Made by a program: the position numbers and the translations under genes
Notes under the pieces: model-generated
What the model was told of the DNA's origin: nothing
The model's input: the letters and a program-made list of their open reading frames with translations, nothing else
Database searches by the model: none
Shown: positions 1-7,575 of the stretch, piece after piece
Layout: every line of letters starts with the position of its first letter
Position numbering within the stretch: the stretch's first letter is position 1
Source: an uncultured Clostridia bacterium
GTDB lineage: Bacteria; Bacillota; Clostridia; Oscillospirales; CAG-272
Direction: 5' to 3'
NCBI GenBank assembly: GCA_937892405.1
Contig: CALAFS010000220.1
Span: 1 to 16,706, forward strand
Length of the DNA stretch: 16,706 nt

Positions 1-621
1 GTTGCCTTCGTAGTCTTTGCAGAACATATCGCCGATCACAAAAACCTCTCCTCCATCATCGGACAAGACCTGCTTGAAAATCCCGGCTTGTCCCGCACCC
101 TGCTCAGCGACGGCGTAGGTTCCATGGTGGGCGCTTTCTTCGGCGGTTGCCCGAACACCACCTACGGTGAGTCGATCGGTTGCGTCGCCATCACCGGTAA
201 CGCCTCTGTCTTCACGATCATGACGACGGCGATCATGTGTGTCGTCCTCGCCTTCATCTACCCGGTCATGCTCTTCATCGAAAGCATTCCCGCTTGTGTC
301 GTCGGCGGTATCTGCATCGCGCTCTACGGTTTCATCGCAGTCTCCGGTCTCCGCATGTTCAAGAATGTTGACCTTGACGATTCGAAGAACCTTTTCATCG
401 TCGCCGCGATCCTCGTCACCGGTCTCGGCGGACTTGAGCTGAAGATCGGACCGGTCACCATCTCGAGCATCGCCTGCGCACTGATCCTCGGTATCATCGT
501 GAACCTCCTCCTGAAGCCCTCTGATGTGAAGGTGAAGAAGGAAGTCGAGACCGACGGTCTGACCGAAGAAGAAACCATGTTCGGCACAGTCTACGAAGAA
601 AAGAAAGACGAAAACAAATAA
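1..621 (+). CDS. uraA: Uracil permease, NCS2 (UraA/PyrP) family, 3' part
   Basis: This is the C-terminal 206 residues of a nucleobase:cation symporter of the NCS2 family; the start lies before the window. The reading frame is open from base 1 to the TAA at 619-621. The residues AEHIADH followed by a GCPNTTYGE stretch match the conserved core of uracil permeases of the UraA type, where the Glu of the NTTYGE segment helps bind uracil and couple protons. Several hydrophobic membrane segments follow, then a charged cytoplasmic tail of about 30 residues rich in Glu and Lys. The protein would import uracil across the cytoplasmic membrane for pyrimidine salvage. Codons end very often in C, which differs somewhat from the neighbouring genes and may reflect high expression. 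A xanthine or other NCS2 substrate is possible but less likely given the NTTYGE motif. The gene is the last of its transcript, since a strong terminator begins 5 bases after the stop. Confidence 0.9.
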   Translation, partial: VAFVVFAEHIADHKNLSSIIGQDLLENPGLSRTLLSDGVGSMVGAFFGGCPNTTYGESIGCVAITGNASVFTIMTTAIMCVVLAFIYPVMLFIESIPACVVGGICIALYGFIAVSGLRMFKNVDLDDSKNLFIVAAILVTGLGGLELKIGPVTISSIACALILGIIVNLLLKPSDVKVKKEVETDGLTEEETMFGTVYEEKKDENK

Positions 622-625
622 TTCC

Positions 626-678
626 CGAAAAACAAAGAACAGGCACGGAAATTTTCCGTGCCTGTTCTTTGTTTTTCG
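626..678. terminator. Bidirectional terminator, long palindrome
   Basis: Two 26-base arms (626-651 and 653-678) are perfect reverse complements around a single base; in RNA the loop would be the central A/T bases. The core is GC-rich (CAGGCACGG) and the outer part of each arm is A5 on the left and T5 on the right, so each strand has a U-run at its 3' side. It lies 4 bases after the uracil permease stop and 18 bases beyond the stop of the convergent minus-strand gene at 697, so it can end transcription from both sides. Confidence 0.93.
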
Positions 679-696
679 ACGATGCGGGTGGAAGGA

Positions 697-2172
697 TTAT
701 TCGTCTTTTGCGATCGGCTCTTCGGAGAGCTTCAGGCGAAGCTCCTCTTTCAGTCCGCCGTATACATAGAAAGAGGCGAAGATGTAAATAACCGCCGCCG
801 CGACCACCACGACGGGGAACCATTCGAGAACGGGGACAACCATCGTTTTTTCCAGTCCGCCGATATCGTGGATGGTCACGGTTTTTACTGTTCCGAGGAA
901 GAAAGCCTCTGCACATTTGGAAGCCCCCATCAGAAGTCCCGCAACAAAAAGAAAGACATTTCTTCGCTTTAACATTCTGTGATATCCGATCTCGGTGCGG
1001 TCGTAGCGCGGACTGTTGGGCGATACGCCGGTTTCACGCAGAACGAGGCTGTTCTGTACTCTGAGAAAGAAGAAGAGAAAGACGGCAAGCGCGGCAAATT
1101 CCAGCGCGGCGAAGATCTTGATCGGCAGATAGGCGGATCTTGCCTCGACAGAGCGGAGAAGCGCATCATAGCCGTAACGGTCGACGAAAAGAATGGTCAG
1201 CGTTGTGGTGATGAGGGAGAGAAGACCGTAAGCCGCACCGGAGATCAGTGCCGGTTTTGTTCCTTCCGCAAAGGGGCGCAGCCGCACAATGCCGAAGCAT
1301 ACAATAGCGGCGAAGAGAAACTGTGGCAGAATGTTGACACCTCCGACATTGTCAAAGGTGAGATCGACGGTGAAGAAGGACGCGACGATCAGCACCGTGA
1401 GCGCTGTCAAAAGGGCACGCAGTTTCTGCTTGTTTTCGAGCACGGGAAGCTCTCCCGAGGGGATCATCTCGGCGAGTGCGGCGTCGAGTCCGCCGTCCTC
1501 GAGAATCGCGCGGCGATAGGCAAGCGCTCTGGCGAGCCAGATGGCGCCCACCACCGTAGCAAGCAGGAATGCGAAGGTCAGAATCATCGGATAATAGATC
1601 GTGCCGCTTACATAGAGTGTGCTTCCGCCCGGGTCACTCTTTGCTGTGGACAGGCGGAGAAATTCGGGAGCTGTCGACGCAAGTGCTTTGACGATCAGGA
1701 AGAGCGCCGTCGTGCTGCGCAGCGCCTCCGGCTCAATGCGGCGGGTGCCCTCTTTCGTATAAGGGAAGGGCTTGATAAACGCCGGGTGCGTCGTCCGCTC
1801 TCCGAGATAAAAGAAGGCTTCAAAGAGGTAATGTGCGGCTTGTAAGGAGAGAAGAAGCTCGCCGACGGCGAACACAAGGGAAAGCAGAACGATGATATCG
1901 TAGTCCGCTCGATTCTGTGCCCGCACGGAAATCACGAGGAAAAGTGCCGGGATCCGTGCGAGATTGACCCATCCGAGCCGCTTCAGAGAGGCGACCGCCT
2001 CATTGAAATACGGAGAGATGTCTGCCGCACGGGAAAAATATTTTGCAAGCAAAAAGCAAGCAATAAAGTCGGGCAGAAAGTCGATCACATGAATGTTCGG
2101 CAGGAAAAGAAAAATCAGACAGAGAACGGGAAGGAACCTCCCGCGGGGTTGCGATTCGGAATTTGCAATCAT
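697..2172 (-). CDS. Polytopic membrane protein of unknown function, two internal repeats
   Basis: I do not recognise a characterised family. The 491-residue protein has roughly ten or more hydrophobic segments. It appears internally duplicated. An IDFLPDF motif near residue 30 recurs as NILPQF near residue 280, each followed by a membrane segment and a conserved Phe/Ala end. A segment near 151-178 (LRSTTALFLIVKALAS) resembles one near 403-430 (RRNVFLFVAGLLMGAS), and each half ends in a further pair of membrane segments. The start chosen is the ATG at 2172-2170, which overlaps the stop of the upstream 231-aa gene in an ATGA. The frame stays open upstream to 2346, but that part is arginine-rich and overlaps the neighbour's coding region. 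The A/G-rich stretch before the ATG is only a weak ribosome site, so translation is probably coupled to the upstream gene. It is the last gene of the secA transcript. The real presence of a protein is well supported; its role is unknown. Confidence 0.8.
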   Translation of the reverse strand: MIANSESQPRGRFLPVLCLIFLFLPNIHVIDFLPDFIACFLLAKYFSRAADISPYFNEAVASLKRLGWVNLARIPALFLVISVRAQNRADYDIIVLLSLVFAVGELLLSLQAAHYLFEAFFYLGERTTHPAFIKPFPYTKEGTRRIEPEALRSTTALFLIVKALASTAPEFLRLSTAKSDPGGSTLYVSGTIYYPMILTFAFLLATVVGAIWLARALAYRRAILEDGGLDAALAEMIPSGELPVLENKQKLRALLTALTVLIVASFFTVDLTFDNVGGVNILPQFLFAAIVCFGIVRLRPFAEGTKPALISGAAYGLLSLITTTLTILFVDRYGYDALLRSVEARSAYLPIKIFAALEFAALAVFLFFFLRVQNSLVLRETGVSPNSPRYDRTEIGYHRMLKRRNVFLFVAGLLMGASKCAEAFFLGTVKTVTIHDIGGLEKTMVVPVLEWFPVVVVAAAVIYIFASFYVYGGLKEELRLKLSEEPIAKDE

Positions 2173-2864
2173 TTTTTCTTTTTCTTTCTTTTGGAATTCA
2201 TCTTTTCGCGAAGATAGTCGGCACGCTCTTGTACCCGTTCCGCTTCCCGCGCGTCCCGCCGCTCTCGCATGCGGTTGACGAAGGCGAAGCGGGAGGGCTT
2301 CTCGGGCATATCGAGATCTTCCGGCATGCAGATTTTCGCATAGCAACGGTAGACCGTCACAAGAACGAGGACGCAGGAGAGCAGTGTCAGAAGGAGAATG
2401 GCGAAGGCGATGATCGCCGTTTCTTTTGCCGCAGCGGTCGGGAAAATGTCGGGAATGTCGAAGAGTGCCGAGGCAAGGTAGGAGAGAAGCGGGAGTACGA
2501 GGAGCGCCTGTGCCCGCGTCGCCAGTTTGGTAAGTCCCACCTCTTCGGCAACCGCTTTGATCCCGAGAAGCAAAAACAGGTGATATACGGCAAGGATGAG
2601 ATAACGGGCAACGCCGAGCGGTAGAGTAAACGCCGAGAGATCCGCCGCAGGGGAGAAAATCGGGATCATCACCGAGACAAGCTCACCCGCGCCGATGAGC
2701 AGAAGGGCGAGATCGGCGAACAGGGCGAAGCGGAAAGGTCGGTTGATCTGCCCGAGACGGTAAAGTCCCATCGCCATGATAGCGGCGGCGAGCAGATCGG
2801 TATAATTGAAATACGAGATATTCAGGAGAAAGAAATATCCGATAAACAAGGTGCCGAATCCCAT
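2169..2864 (-). CDS. Membrane protein of unknown function with basic C-terminal tail
   Basis: The 231-residue protein has about six hydrophobic segments up to residue ~170. A highly charged cytoplasmic region of about 55 residues follows, likely helical, ending in NSKRKKKKK. The N-terminal part (FNYTDLLAAAIMAMGLYRL, then a PFRFA end) resembles the motif that begins both halves of the downstream 491-aa protein, so I infer a third copy of the same membrane unit. The start ATG at 2864-2862 has an AGGAG site at 2869-2873, four bases away. It begins 37 bases after secA on the same strand with only a short five-pair hairpin between, so it is probably cotranscribed with secA. Its stop overlaps the next start (ATGA), and the junction lies on an A6 run. 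No characterised family was recognised. A role tied to secretion can be suggested only from position. Confidence 0.78.
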   Translation of the reverse strand: MGFGTLFIGYFFLLNISYFNYTDLLAAAIMAMGLYRLGQINRPFRFALFADLALLLIGAGELVSVMIPIFSPAADLSAFTLPLGVARYLILAVYHLFLLLGIKAVAEEVGLTKLATRAQALLVLPLLSYLASALFDIPDIFPTAAAKETAIIAFAILLLTLLSCVLVLVTVYRCYAKICMPEDLDMPEKPSRFAFVNRMRERRDAREAERVQERADYLREKMNSKRKKKKK

Positions 2865-2901
2865 AGCGCTCCTTTCCGCTGTTTTTCCCGGCAGTCCGGG
2901 A

Positions 2902-5652
2902 TCAGTCGCCGGTATTCTGATTCATACCGCAGCATTTTTTATACTTCTTTCCGCTGCCGCAGGGGCAGGGATCGTTGCGTCCGACTTTTTTCGAGACGGC
3001 GGGTTTTCTGACAATAGAACCTTTTCCGCCGGCGAAGCCCTCGGTCAGAGGTTTTGCCACCTGGACACGCTCTACCTTCTGAACACGGGGAACCACCGAG
3101 AGAATCTTGCGCACGGTGTCTTCCTTGATGTCGTCGACCATCTGATCAAAGAGATCAGCGCCCTGAATCCGGTACATCGCGACGGGGTCGCGCTGTGCGT
3201 AGGCGTTCAGACCGATATATTCCTTCAGGTCTTCCATGGCATCGAGGTGATCCATCCACTTGCGGTCGACATTCTCGAGCAGAATGACCTTTTCGATCTC
3301 CCGCATGGCGTCGGGCTTCATGCCCTCGACGGTAGCGAAGAGCGCGTCTTTTCCGTGATAAATCGAAAGGGCACGGTCGAGAAGTTCGGTGCGGAGCGCC
3401 TCCTTGTCAAGCGCCTCGACTTCTTCTTTGGTGTAGCGAAGGTCATGGGAGTCGGTCAGAAGTCCCATGTAGTGATTGCGGAATTCGTCGAACTTCCATG
3501 CGGATCTGTCGTCCACGCCGAAGCAGAAGTCGAAGGTCTCATTGACCGAGGCTTCGATCATGGTCTCGATCTTTGCCTGGATGTTATCGCTGTTCAGTAC
3601 CTCGCCGCGCTGTGCATAGATGACATTTCTCTGCTGGTTCATGACATCGTCGTAGGTCAGGACATTCTTACGGCGGGAGAAGTTCATGGCTTCGATCCGT
3701 TTCTGTGCCCGCTCGATCGAACCGGAGAGAATTCTGGCGTCGATCGGCGTGTCGTCGTCAAGCCCGAGCTTCCCGGTGATGCCCATCAGACGATCGGAGC
3801 CGAAGAGGCGCAGAAGATCGTCCTCGAGGGAAAGGAAGAAACGGGATTCACCGGGGTCACCCTGTCTGCCGCTTCGTCCGCGGAGCTGGTTGTCGATCCG
3901 TCGGCTCTCGTGCCGCTCGGTACCGAGAATGTAAAGACCGCCCGCCTCGCGGACCTTGCCTGCCTCGGGGCGAATGGCTTCTTTGTGTTTTTCATAGGAC
4001 TCATGGTAGAGGGCGCGCGCACGGAGAACTTCTTCGTCTTCCGTCTCGGAGGTGCCGGTCGCGAGGGCGATCACATCGTCATCGAATCCCGCTTTCCGAA
4101 GCTCCGATTTTGCCATATATTCCGGGTTGCCGCCGAGCATGATATCGGTACCGCGTCCCGCCATGTTGGTGGAGATGGTGACGGCGCCGAATCTGCCTGC
4201 CTGTGCGACGATCTCGGCTTCTTTTTCATGCTGCTTCGCGTTCAGGACATTGTGCGCGATGCCCTCGCGTTTCAGAAGGGCGGAGAGCTCTTCCGACCGG
4301 TCGATCGAGACCGTGCCGACAAGGACGGGCTGTCCCTTTGCATGACATTCTTTGATCTGACGGACGATCGCCGCGAGTTTTCCGCGGCGGGTGCGATAAA
4401 CCGCGTCGTTACGGTCGATACGGATCATCGGCTTGTTGGTCGGCACCTCGACGACATCAAGCGCGTAAATTTCGCGGAACTCGTCCTGCTCGGTCAGTGC
4501 GGTACCCGTCATACCCGAGAGCTTTCCATACATGCGGAAATAGTTCTGAAAGGTGATGGTCGCGAGCGTCTTCGACTCTTTCTGAATCTTGACATTCTCC
4601 TTGGCTTCGAGTGCCTGATGCAGACCGTCGTTATAGCGCCTGCCCGGCATCAGACGACCGGTAAAGGCGTCGACGATGATGACGGCATCGTCCTTGACGA
4701 TATAGTCGACATCGCGCTTCATGACACCGTGCGCTTTGATGGCGGTATTGATGTTGTGGTAGAGCGTGGCATTTTCCGGATCGGAGAGGTTCTGAAGACC
4801 GAAGAATTTCTCCGCCTTCGCGATACCGTGACCGGTCAGGACAGCAGTGCGCGCCTTCTCGTCCACGATATAATCTTCTTCGTACGCATCGGTATCCGAT
4901 TTGGAGTCCAGCTCTTTGATAACATGACGCGAGAGCGTGCGGACGAATTTGTCCGCCTTGCTGTAAAGATCGGTGGACTTCGCTCCTTCCCCCGAGATAA
5001 TCAGCGGGGTGCGCGCCTCATCAATGAGAATGGAATCGACCTCGTCCACAATGGCAAAGGCGTGACCGCGCTGTACCATGCGCTCCTTATACACGACCAT
5101 ATTGTCACGCAGATAGTCGAAGCCGTATTCGTTGTTGGTACCGTAGGTGATGTCGGCGCGGTAAGCCGCCCGCTTTTCGTCTCCGGTCTGTCCGTGGACG
5201 ACAAGCCCCGTCGTAAGACCGAGGAAGCCGTAGACCTTGCCCATTTCCTCGCTGTCGCGCTTTGCGAGGTAGTCGTTGACCGTGATGATGTGGACGCCCT
5301 TACCGGTCAGTGCGTTGAGGTAGGCGGGAAGGGTGGCGACAAGCGTTTTACCTTCGCCCGTTTTCATTTCCGCGATACGCCCCTGATGAAGGAGAATACC
5401 GCCCATCAGCTGAACGCGGAAGGGGCGTTTTCCGAGCACGCGCTCGTCTGCCTCCCGCACGAGGGCAAATGCCTCGGGAAGAATATCGTCAAGCGTTTTT
5501 CCGTCCGCAAGCTCCGCCTTCAGACGGTCGGTATAGGCACGCAGCTCCTCGTCACGCATAGCATGAAAGGTCGGTGCGAGCGCTTCAATCGCGTCGACGG
5601 TCGGTGTCAGACGCTTAATCTGCTTTTCGCTGTAAGTTTTGAACAGTCCCAT
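2902..5652 (-). CDS. secA: Preprotein translocase ATPase SecA
   Basis: SecA drives preproteins through SecYEG at the cytoplasmic membrane by ATP hydrolysis. The 916-residue product carries all hallmarks: Walker A MKTGEGKTL near residue 100, the DEAD-type box DEVDSILIDEARTP near 203, the SMTGTA-like GMTGTALTEQDEF segment, NMAGRGTDIMLGGNP, and GRSGRQGDPGESRFFLS of the second helicase half. The helical wing/scaffold region with RKNVLTYDDVMNQQRNVIY follows, and a C-terminal SEC-C zinc motif CPCGSGKKYKKCC (Cys 896, 898, 907, 908). Length is slightly above E. coli SecA (901), owing to a stretch after GGNPEYM that is common in clostridial proteins. I chose the ATG at 5652 because GGGAG (5658-5662) lies five bases before it; the ATG at 5664, four codons earlier, has no good ribosome site. 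It heads a likely three-gene transcript with the two membrane proteins. Confidence 0.97.
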   Translation of the reverse strand: MGLFKTYSEKQIKRLTPTVDAIEALAPTFHAMRDEELRAYTDRLKAELADGKTLDDILPEAFALVREADERVLGKRPFRVQLMGGILLHQGRIAEMKTGEGKTLVATLPAYLNALTGKGVHIITVNDYLAKRDSEEMGKVYGFLGLTTGLVVHGQTGDEKRAAYRADITYGTNNEYGFDYLRDNMVVYKERMVQRGHAFAIVDEVDSILIDEARTPLIISGEGAKSTDLYSKADKFVRTLSRHVIKELDSKSDTDAYEEDYIVDEKARTAVLTGHGIAKAEKFFGLQNLSDPENATLYHNINTAIKAHGVMKRDVDYIVKDDAVIIVDAFTGRLMPGRRYNDGLHQALEAKENVKIQKESKTLATITFQNYFRMYGKLSGMTGTALTEQDEFREIYALDVVEVPTNKPMIRIDRNDAVYRTRRGKLAAIVRQIKECHAKGQPVLVGTVSIDRSEELSALLKREGIAHNVLNAKQHEKEAEIVAQAGRFGAVTISTNMAGRGTDIMLGGNPEYMAKSELRKAGFDDDVIALATGTSETEDEEVLRARALYHESYEKHKEAIRPEAGKVREAGGLYILGTERHESRRIDNQLRGRSGRQGDPGESRFFLSLEDDLLRLFGSDRLMGITGKLGLDDDTPIDARILSGSIERAQKRIEAMNFSRRKNVLTYDDVMNQQRNVIYAQRGEVLNSDNIQAKIETMIEASVNETFDFCFGVDDRSAWKFDEFRNHYMGLLTDSHDLRYTKEEVEALDKEALRTELLDRALSIYHGKDALFATVEGMKPDAMREIEKVILLENVDRKWMDHLDAMEDLKEYIGLNAYAQRDPVAMYRIQGADLFDQMVDDIKEDTVRKILSVVPRVQKVERVQVAKPLTEGFAGGKGSIVRKPAVSKKVGRNDPCPCGSGKKYKKCCGMNQNTGD

Positions 5653-5670
5653 AGTGTCTCCCATAAATGC

Positions 5671-5688
5671 CCGGCGAAAACCCGCCGG
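5671..5688 (-). promoter_or_regulatory. Small GC hairpin in the secA 5' leader
   Basis: CCGGCG and CGCCGG form a perfect six-pair stem with a six-base loop, 8 bases upstream of the GGGAG ribosome site of secA. In the mRNA it would fold next to, but not over, the ribosome site. A regulatory function is only an inference. Confidence 0.4.
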
Positions 5689-5718
5689 TTCTTGCAGAAA
5701 AAATAATTATACAGATAG

Positions 5719-5727
5719 AGTATAGCA
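5719..5727 (-). promoter_or_regulatory. Extended -10 promoter of secA
   Basis: Read on the minus strand this is TGC followed by TATACT, an extended -10 element. Transcription would start near 5712, giving a leader of about 60 bases. No convincing -35 box is found 16-18 bases upstream, as is tolerated with extended -10 promoters. A second minus-strand TATACT lies at 5747-5752, also without a -35 box. Confidence 0.55.
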
Positions 5728-5796
5728 TACCCGGGCGAAAAAAAATAGTATAAAATGTAAAAATTTTCGTTTTCCGCGGAATTTTGTTCCCGTCTC

Positions 5797-5824
5797 TTGA
5801 CTTTTCGCTTTTTTTCGGTACAAT
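5797..5824 (+). promoter_or_regulatory. Sigma-70-type promoter of the trmL operon
   Basis: TTGACT (5797-5802) and TACAAT (5819-5824) are separated by 16 bases, close to the housekeeping consensus. The start of transcription would be near 5831, about 30 bases before the trmL start codon. This would drive trmL and the two ligase genes behind it. Confidence 0.75.
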
Positions 5825-5862
5825 GAAATACATAACACAAGAGAAAAAGGGATACACTGACA

Positions 5863-6354
5863 GTGAAAAATATCAATATCGTTCTTTATTCTCCCGAGAT
5901 TCCGCAGAATACGGGGAACATCTCGCGTACCGCCGCCGTGACCGGAGCCGCGCTCCATATCATCCGTCCGATCGGCTTTGAGATTTCCGACCGCACGCTG
6001 AAGCGCGCGGGACTGGATTATTGGGATAAACTCGATGTCACTTATTACGATGACGCAGAGGATTTTGCGGAAAAGAATCCCGACGCTGAGATTTATTATT
6101 TCAGTGCCAAGGGAACGCATTGCTATACCGACATTGTCTATCCCGAGCGGGTGTTTCTGATGTTTGGAAGAGAGTCGGTAGGACTCCCCGAGGAGCTTTT
6201 GGAAGCCCATCGCGAAAGGTGCGTGCGGATCCCGATGCTTCCTGATGTGAGATGCCTGAATCTCTCGAATTCCGTTGCGATCGCTGTCTATGAGGCATTG
6301 CGGCAACGCGGCTTTCCCGGATTTTCGTTTTGCGGCGCGCTCGGCGGGGAATAA
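5863..6354 (+). CDS. trmL: tRNA (cytidine/uridine-34-2'-O)-methyltransferase TrmL
   Basis: TrmL is a SPOUT-class enzyme that uses S-adenosylmethionine to methylate the ribose 2'-OH of the wobble nucleotide of tRNA-Leu species. The 163-residue product has the family motifs in order: PEIPQNTGNISR (residues 11-22), FGRESVGLPEE (101-111) and IPMLPDVRCLNLSNSVAIAV (123-142), the last two forming the knotted cofactor site. Length agrees with E. coli TrmL (157). The start is a GTG at 5863, chosen because AAAAGGGA lies ten bases before it and the protein then begins MKNINIVLY as in relatives; no ATG fits. The alignment motif usually reads RSLNLSNSVAI, with Cys here replacing Ser. It is the first gene of an operon with the ATP-grasp ligase, 18 bases downstream, although the functional link with wall synthesis is not evident. 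Confidence 0.94.
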   Translation: MKNINIVLYSPEIPQNTGNISRTAAVTGAALHIIRPIGFEISDRTLKRAGLDYWDKLDVTYYDDAEDFAEKNPDAEIYYFSAKGTHCYTDIVYPERVFLMFGRESVGLPEELLEAHRERCVRIPMLPDVRCLNLSNSVAIAVYEALRQRGFPGFSFCGALGGE

Positions 6355-6372
6355 AGACGGAAGAGAGGTCAT

Positions 6373-7575
6373 ATGACAAGGGTTGCTCCCGTTCTTCTCG
6401 GACTGGATCTGAACGCCTATTCCGTCGCCGTCGCTCTTCATGAGGCATACGGCATCCCCTCCGACGCTTTCGGAAGATACTCCGTCGGCATTACCCGTTA
6501 CTCGCACATTGTCCGCCCGCACATTGAGCCAGCACTCGCCCGTATTGATGCGGGGGTCGCTACGCTTCGCGCATTTGCCCGTCCTCTTCTTGCCGATGGG
6601 CGGCTCCCGGTTCTGATTCCGTGCGCCGACTGGTATACGGAATTTCTCGAAAATGCAAGTGAATATCTTGATGACGCCTATCGGTTTCTGATCCCGGATC
6701 TTTCACTCTACCGGGAAGTTTCGGAGAAGGCGTCTTTTTCCTGTCTCCTTGACAGATTCGGAATCCCGCACCCGGAGACAAAAGTGTTTTCAAAACAGGG
6801 GGATCGTGCTCTTTCGGATTTTTCGCGTGCGATCCCGTATCCCGCGGTACTCAAGCCCGCAGACAGCTCCGCCTATTGGCGCCATCCGTTCTCCGGAATG
6901 AAAAAAGTCTGGTTTCCGAAGACGGCGGAGGAGGCAAAAGGGATTGCCGACCGTATCTATGGCGCCGGTTATCCCGGCAGACTGGTGCTTCAGCGCCTGA
7001 TCCGCCCGACGCGCCGCTCGACCCTGACGGTATTCTGTGACACGGACGCCGTGGCGCGTCGCGCTGTGCTCGGCGATATTCTTCTTGAGGAGCGCGGCGG
7101 TACGGCGCAGGGAAATTACTCTGCGGTCCTGTCGCGTCCTCTCGACCGCACTTCGATGGCACTGATCCGCATGCTGGAGAGAGTCGGATATCGCGGCATT
7201 GCAAACTTCGATCTTCTGACGGAAGGGGACAGAACCTATGTTCTCGAACTGAATCCGCGACAGGGAAGGAGCTCGGACTATACCCGTGCCGCCGGGGTCA
7301 ATCTTTTTTCCGCTCTTATCTCCGTGCTTTCCGGTATTACGGTTCCCACCGATTTTTCCTGTCGCGAGGTTCTCTGGCATTGCGTGCCGCTCGATGCTGT
7401 CCGTCGCCATGCGACAGATTCCGCTCTCCTCCCAAGGGCGGAGGAACTGATCCGCGAAGGTGCCGTTTCTTCTCCGTTTTCCTATCGCCCCGATCTGTCG
7501 GGCAATCCGATCCGATGTCTTTATACCTTCCTTCACGGAAGGCGGCGGAGCGCCGCGCTCGGGGAGGCAAAATAA
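6373..7575 (+). CDS. ATP-grasp ligase, D-aspartate ligase-like (peptidoglycan side residue)
   Basis: The 400-residue protein is an ATP-grasp carboxylate-amine ligase. Its pattern matches, from memory, that of the D-aspartate ligase Asl of Enterococcus faecium and lactic acid bacteria: PVLLGLDLNAYSVAVALHEA at the N-terminus, VLKPADSSAYWRHPFSGMKK (159-178) in the ATP-binding lobe, then GYRGIANFDLL (272-282), and LELNPRQGRSSDY (291-303), where Glu292 and Asn294 should bind magnesium. Such enzymes attach D-Asp through its beta-carboxyl to the side-chain amine of L-Lys in UDP-MurNAc-pentapeptide. The next gene is a MurE-like ligase of the lysine-adding type, in TAATG overlap, which fits that role. 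The start ATG at 6373 follows GAGAGG (6363-6368) by four bases. The exact amino acid used is inferred; another D-amino acid, or an unrelated carboxylate, remains possible. No aspartate racemase gene is in the window. Confidence 0.8.
   Translation: MTRVAPVLLGLDLNAYSVAVALHEAYGIPSDAFGRYSVGITRYSHIVRPHIEPALARIDAGVATLRAFARPLLADGRLPVLIPCADWYTEFLENASEYLDDAYRFLIPDLSLYREVSEKASFSCLLDRFGIPHPETKVFSKQGDRALSDFSRAIPYPAVLKPADSSAYWRHPFSGMKKVWFPKTAEEAKGIADRIYGAGYPGRLVLQRLIRPTRRSTLTVFCDTDAVARRAVLGDILLEERGGTAQGNYSAVLSRPLDRTSMALIRMLERVGYRGIANFDLLTEGDRTYVLELNPRQGRSSDYTRAAGVNLFSALISVLSGITVPTDFSCREVLWHCVPLDAVRRHATDSALLPRAEELIREGAVSSPFSYRPDLSGNPIRCLYTFLHGRRRSAALGEAK

Noticed and set aside
979..1845. 288-codon plus-strand open frame opposite the 491-aa membrane protein
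   Set aside because: The product is highly charged without domains, while the minus-strand frame gives regular membrane segments and an ATGA junction.
2173..2346. N-terminal extension of the 491-aa membrane protein
   Set aside because: The added residues are arginine-rich, unlike a membrane protein start, and lie in the coding region of the 231-aa gene; they matter only if slippage occurs.
2882..2901. Hairpin after the secA stop as a terminator
   Set aside because: The stem is only five pairs and is followed by A residues on the minus strand, not a U-run.
5653..5664. Earlier ATG for secA (four codons more)
   Set aside because: No ribosome site precedes it, and its own bases form part of the GGGAG site of the start at 5652.
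2806..5706. 966-codon open frame on the plus strand, antisense to secA
   Set aside because: It mirrors the secA reading frame; scarce TTA, CTA and TCA codons in a GC-rich gene leave the opposite frame open. Its translation shows no domain and secA itself is unmistakable.
7380..7574. N-terminal extension of murE
   Set aside because: It covers the 3' end of the ATP-grasp gene; GGGGAGG seven bases before the ATG at 7575 decides the start.
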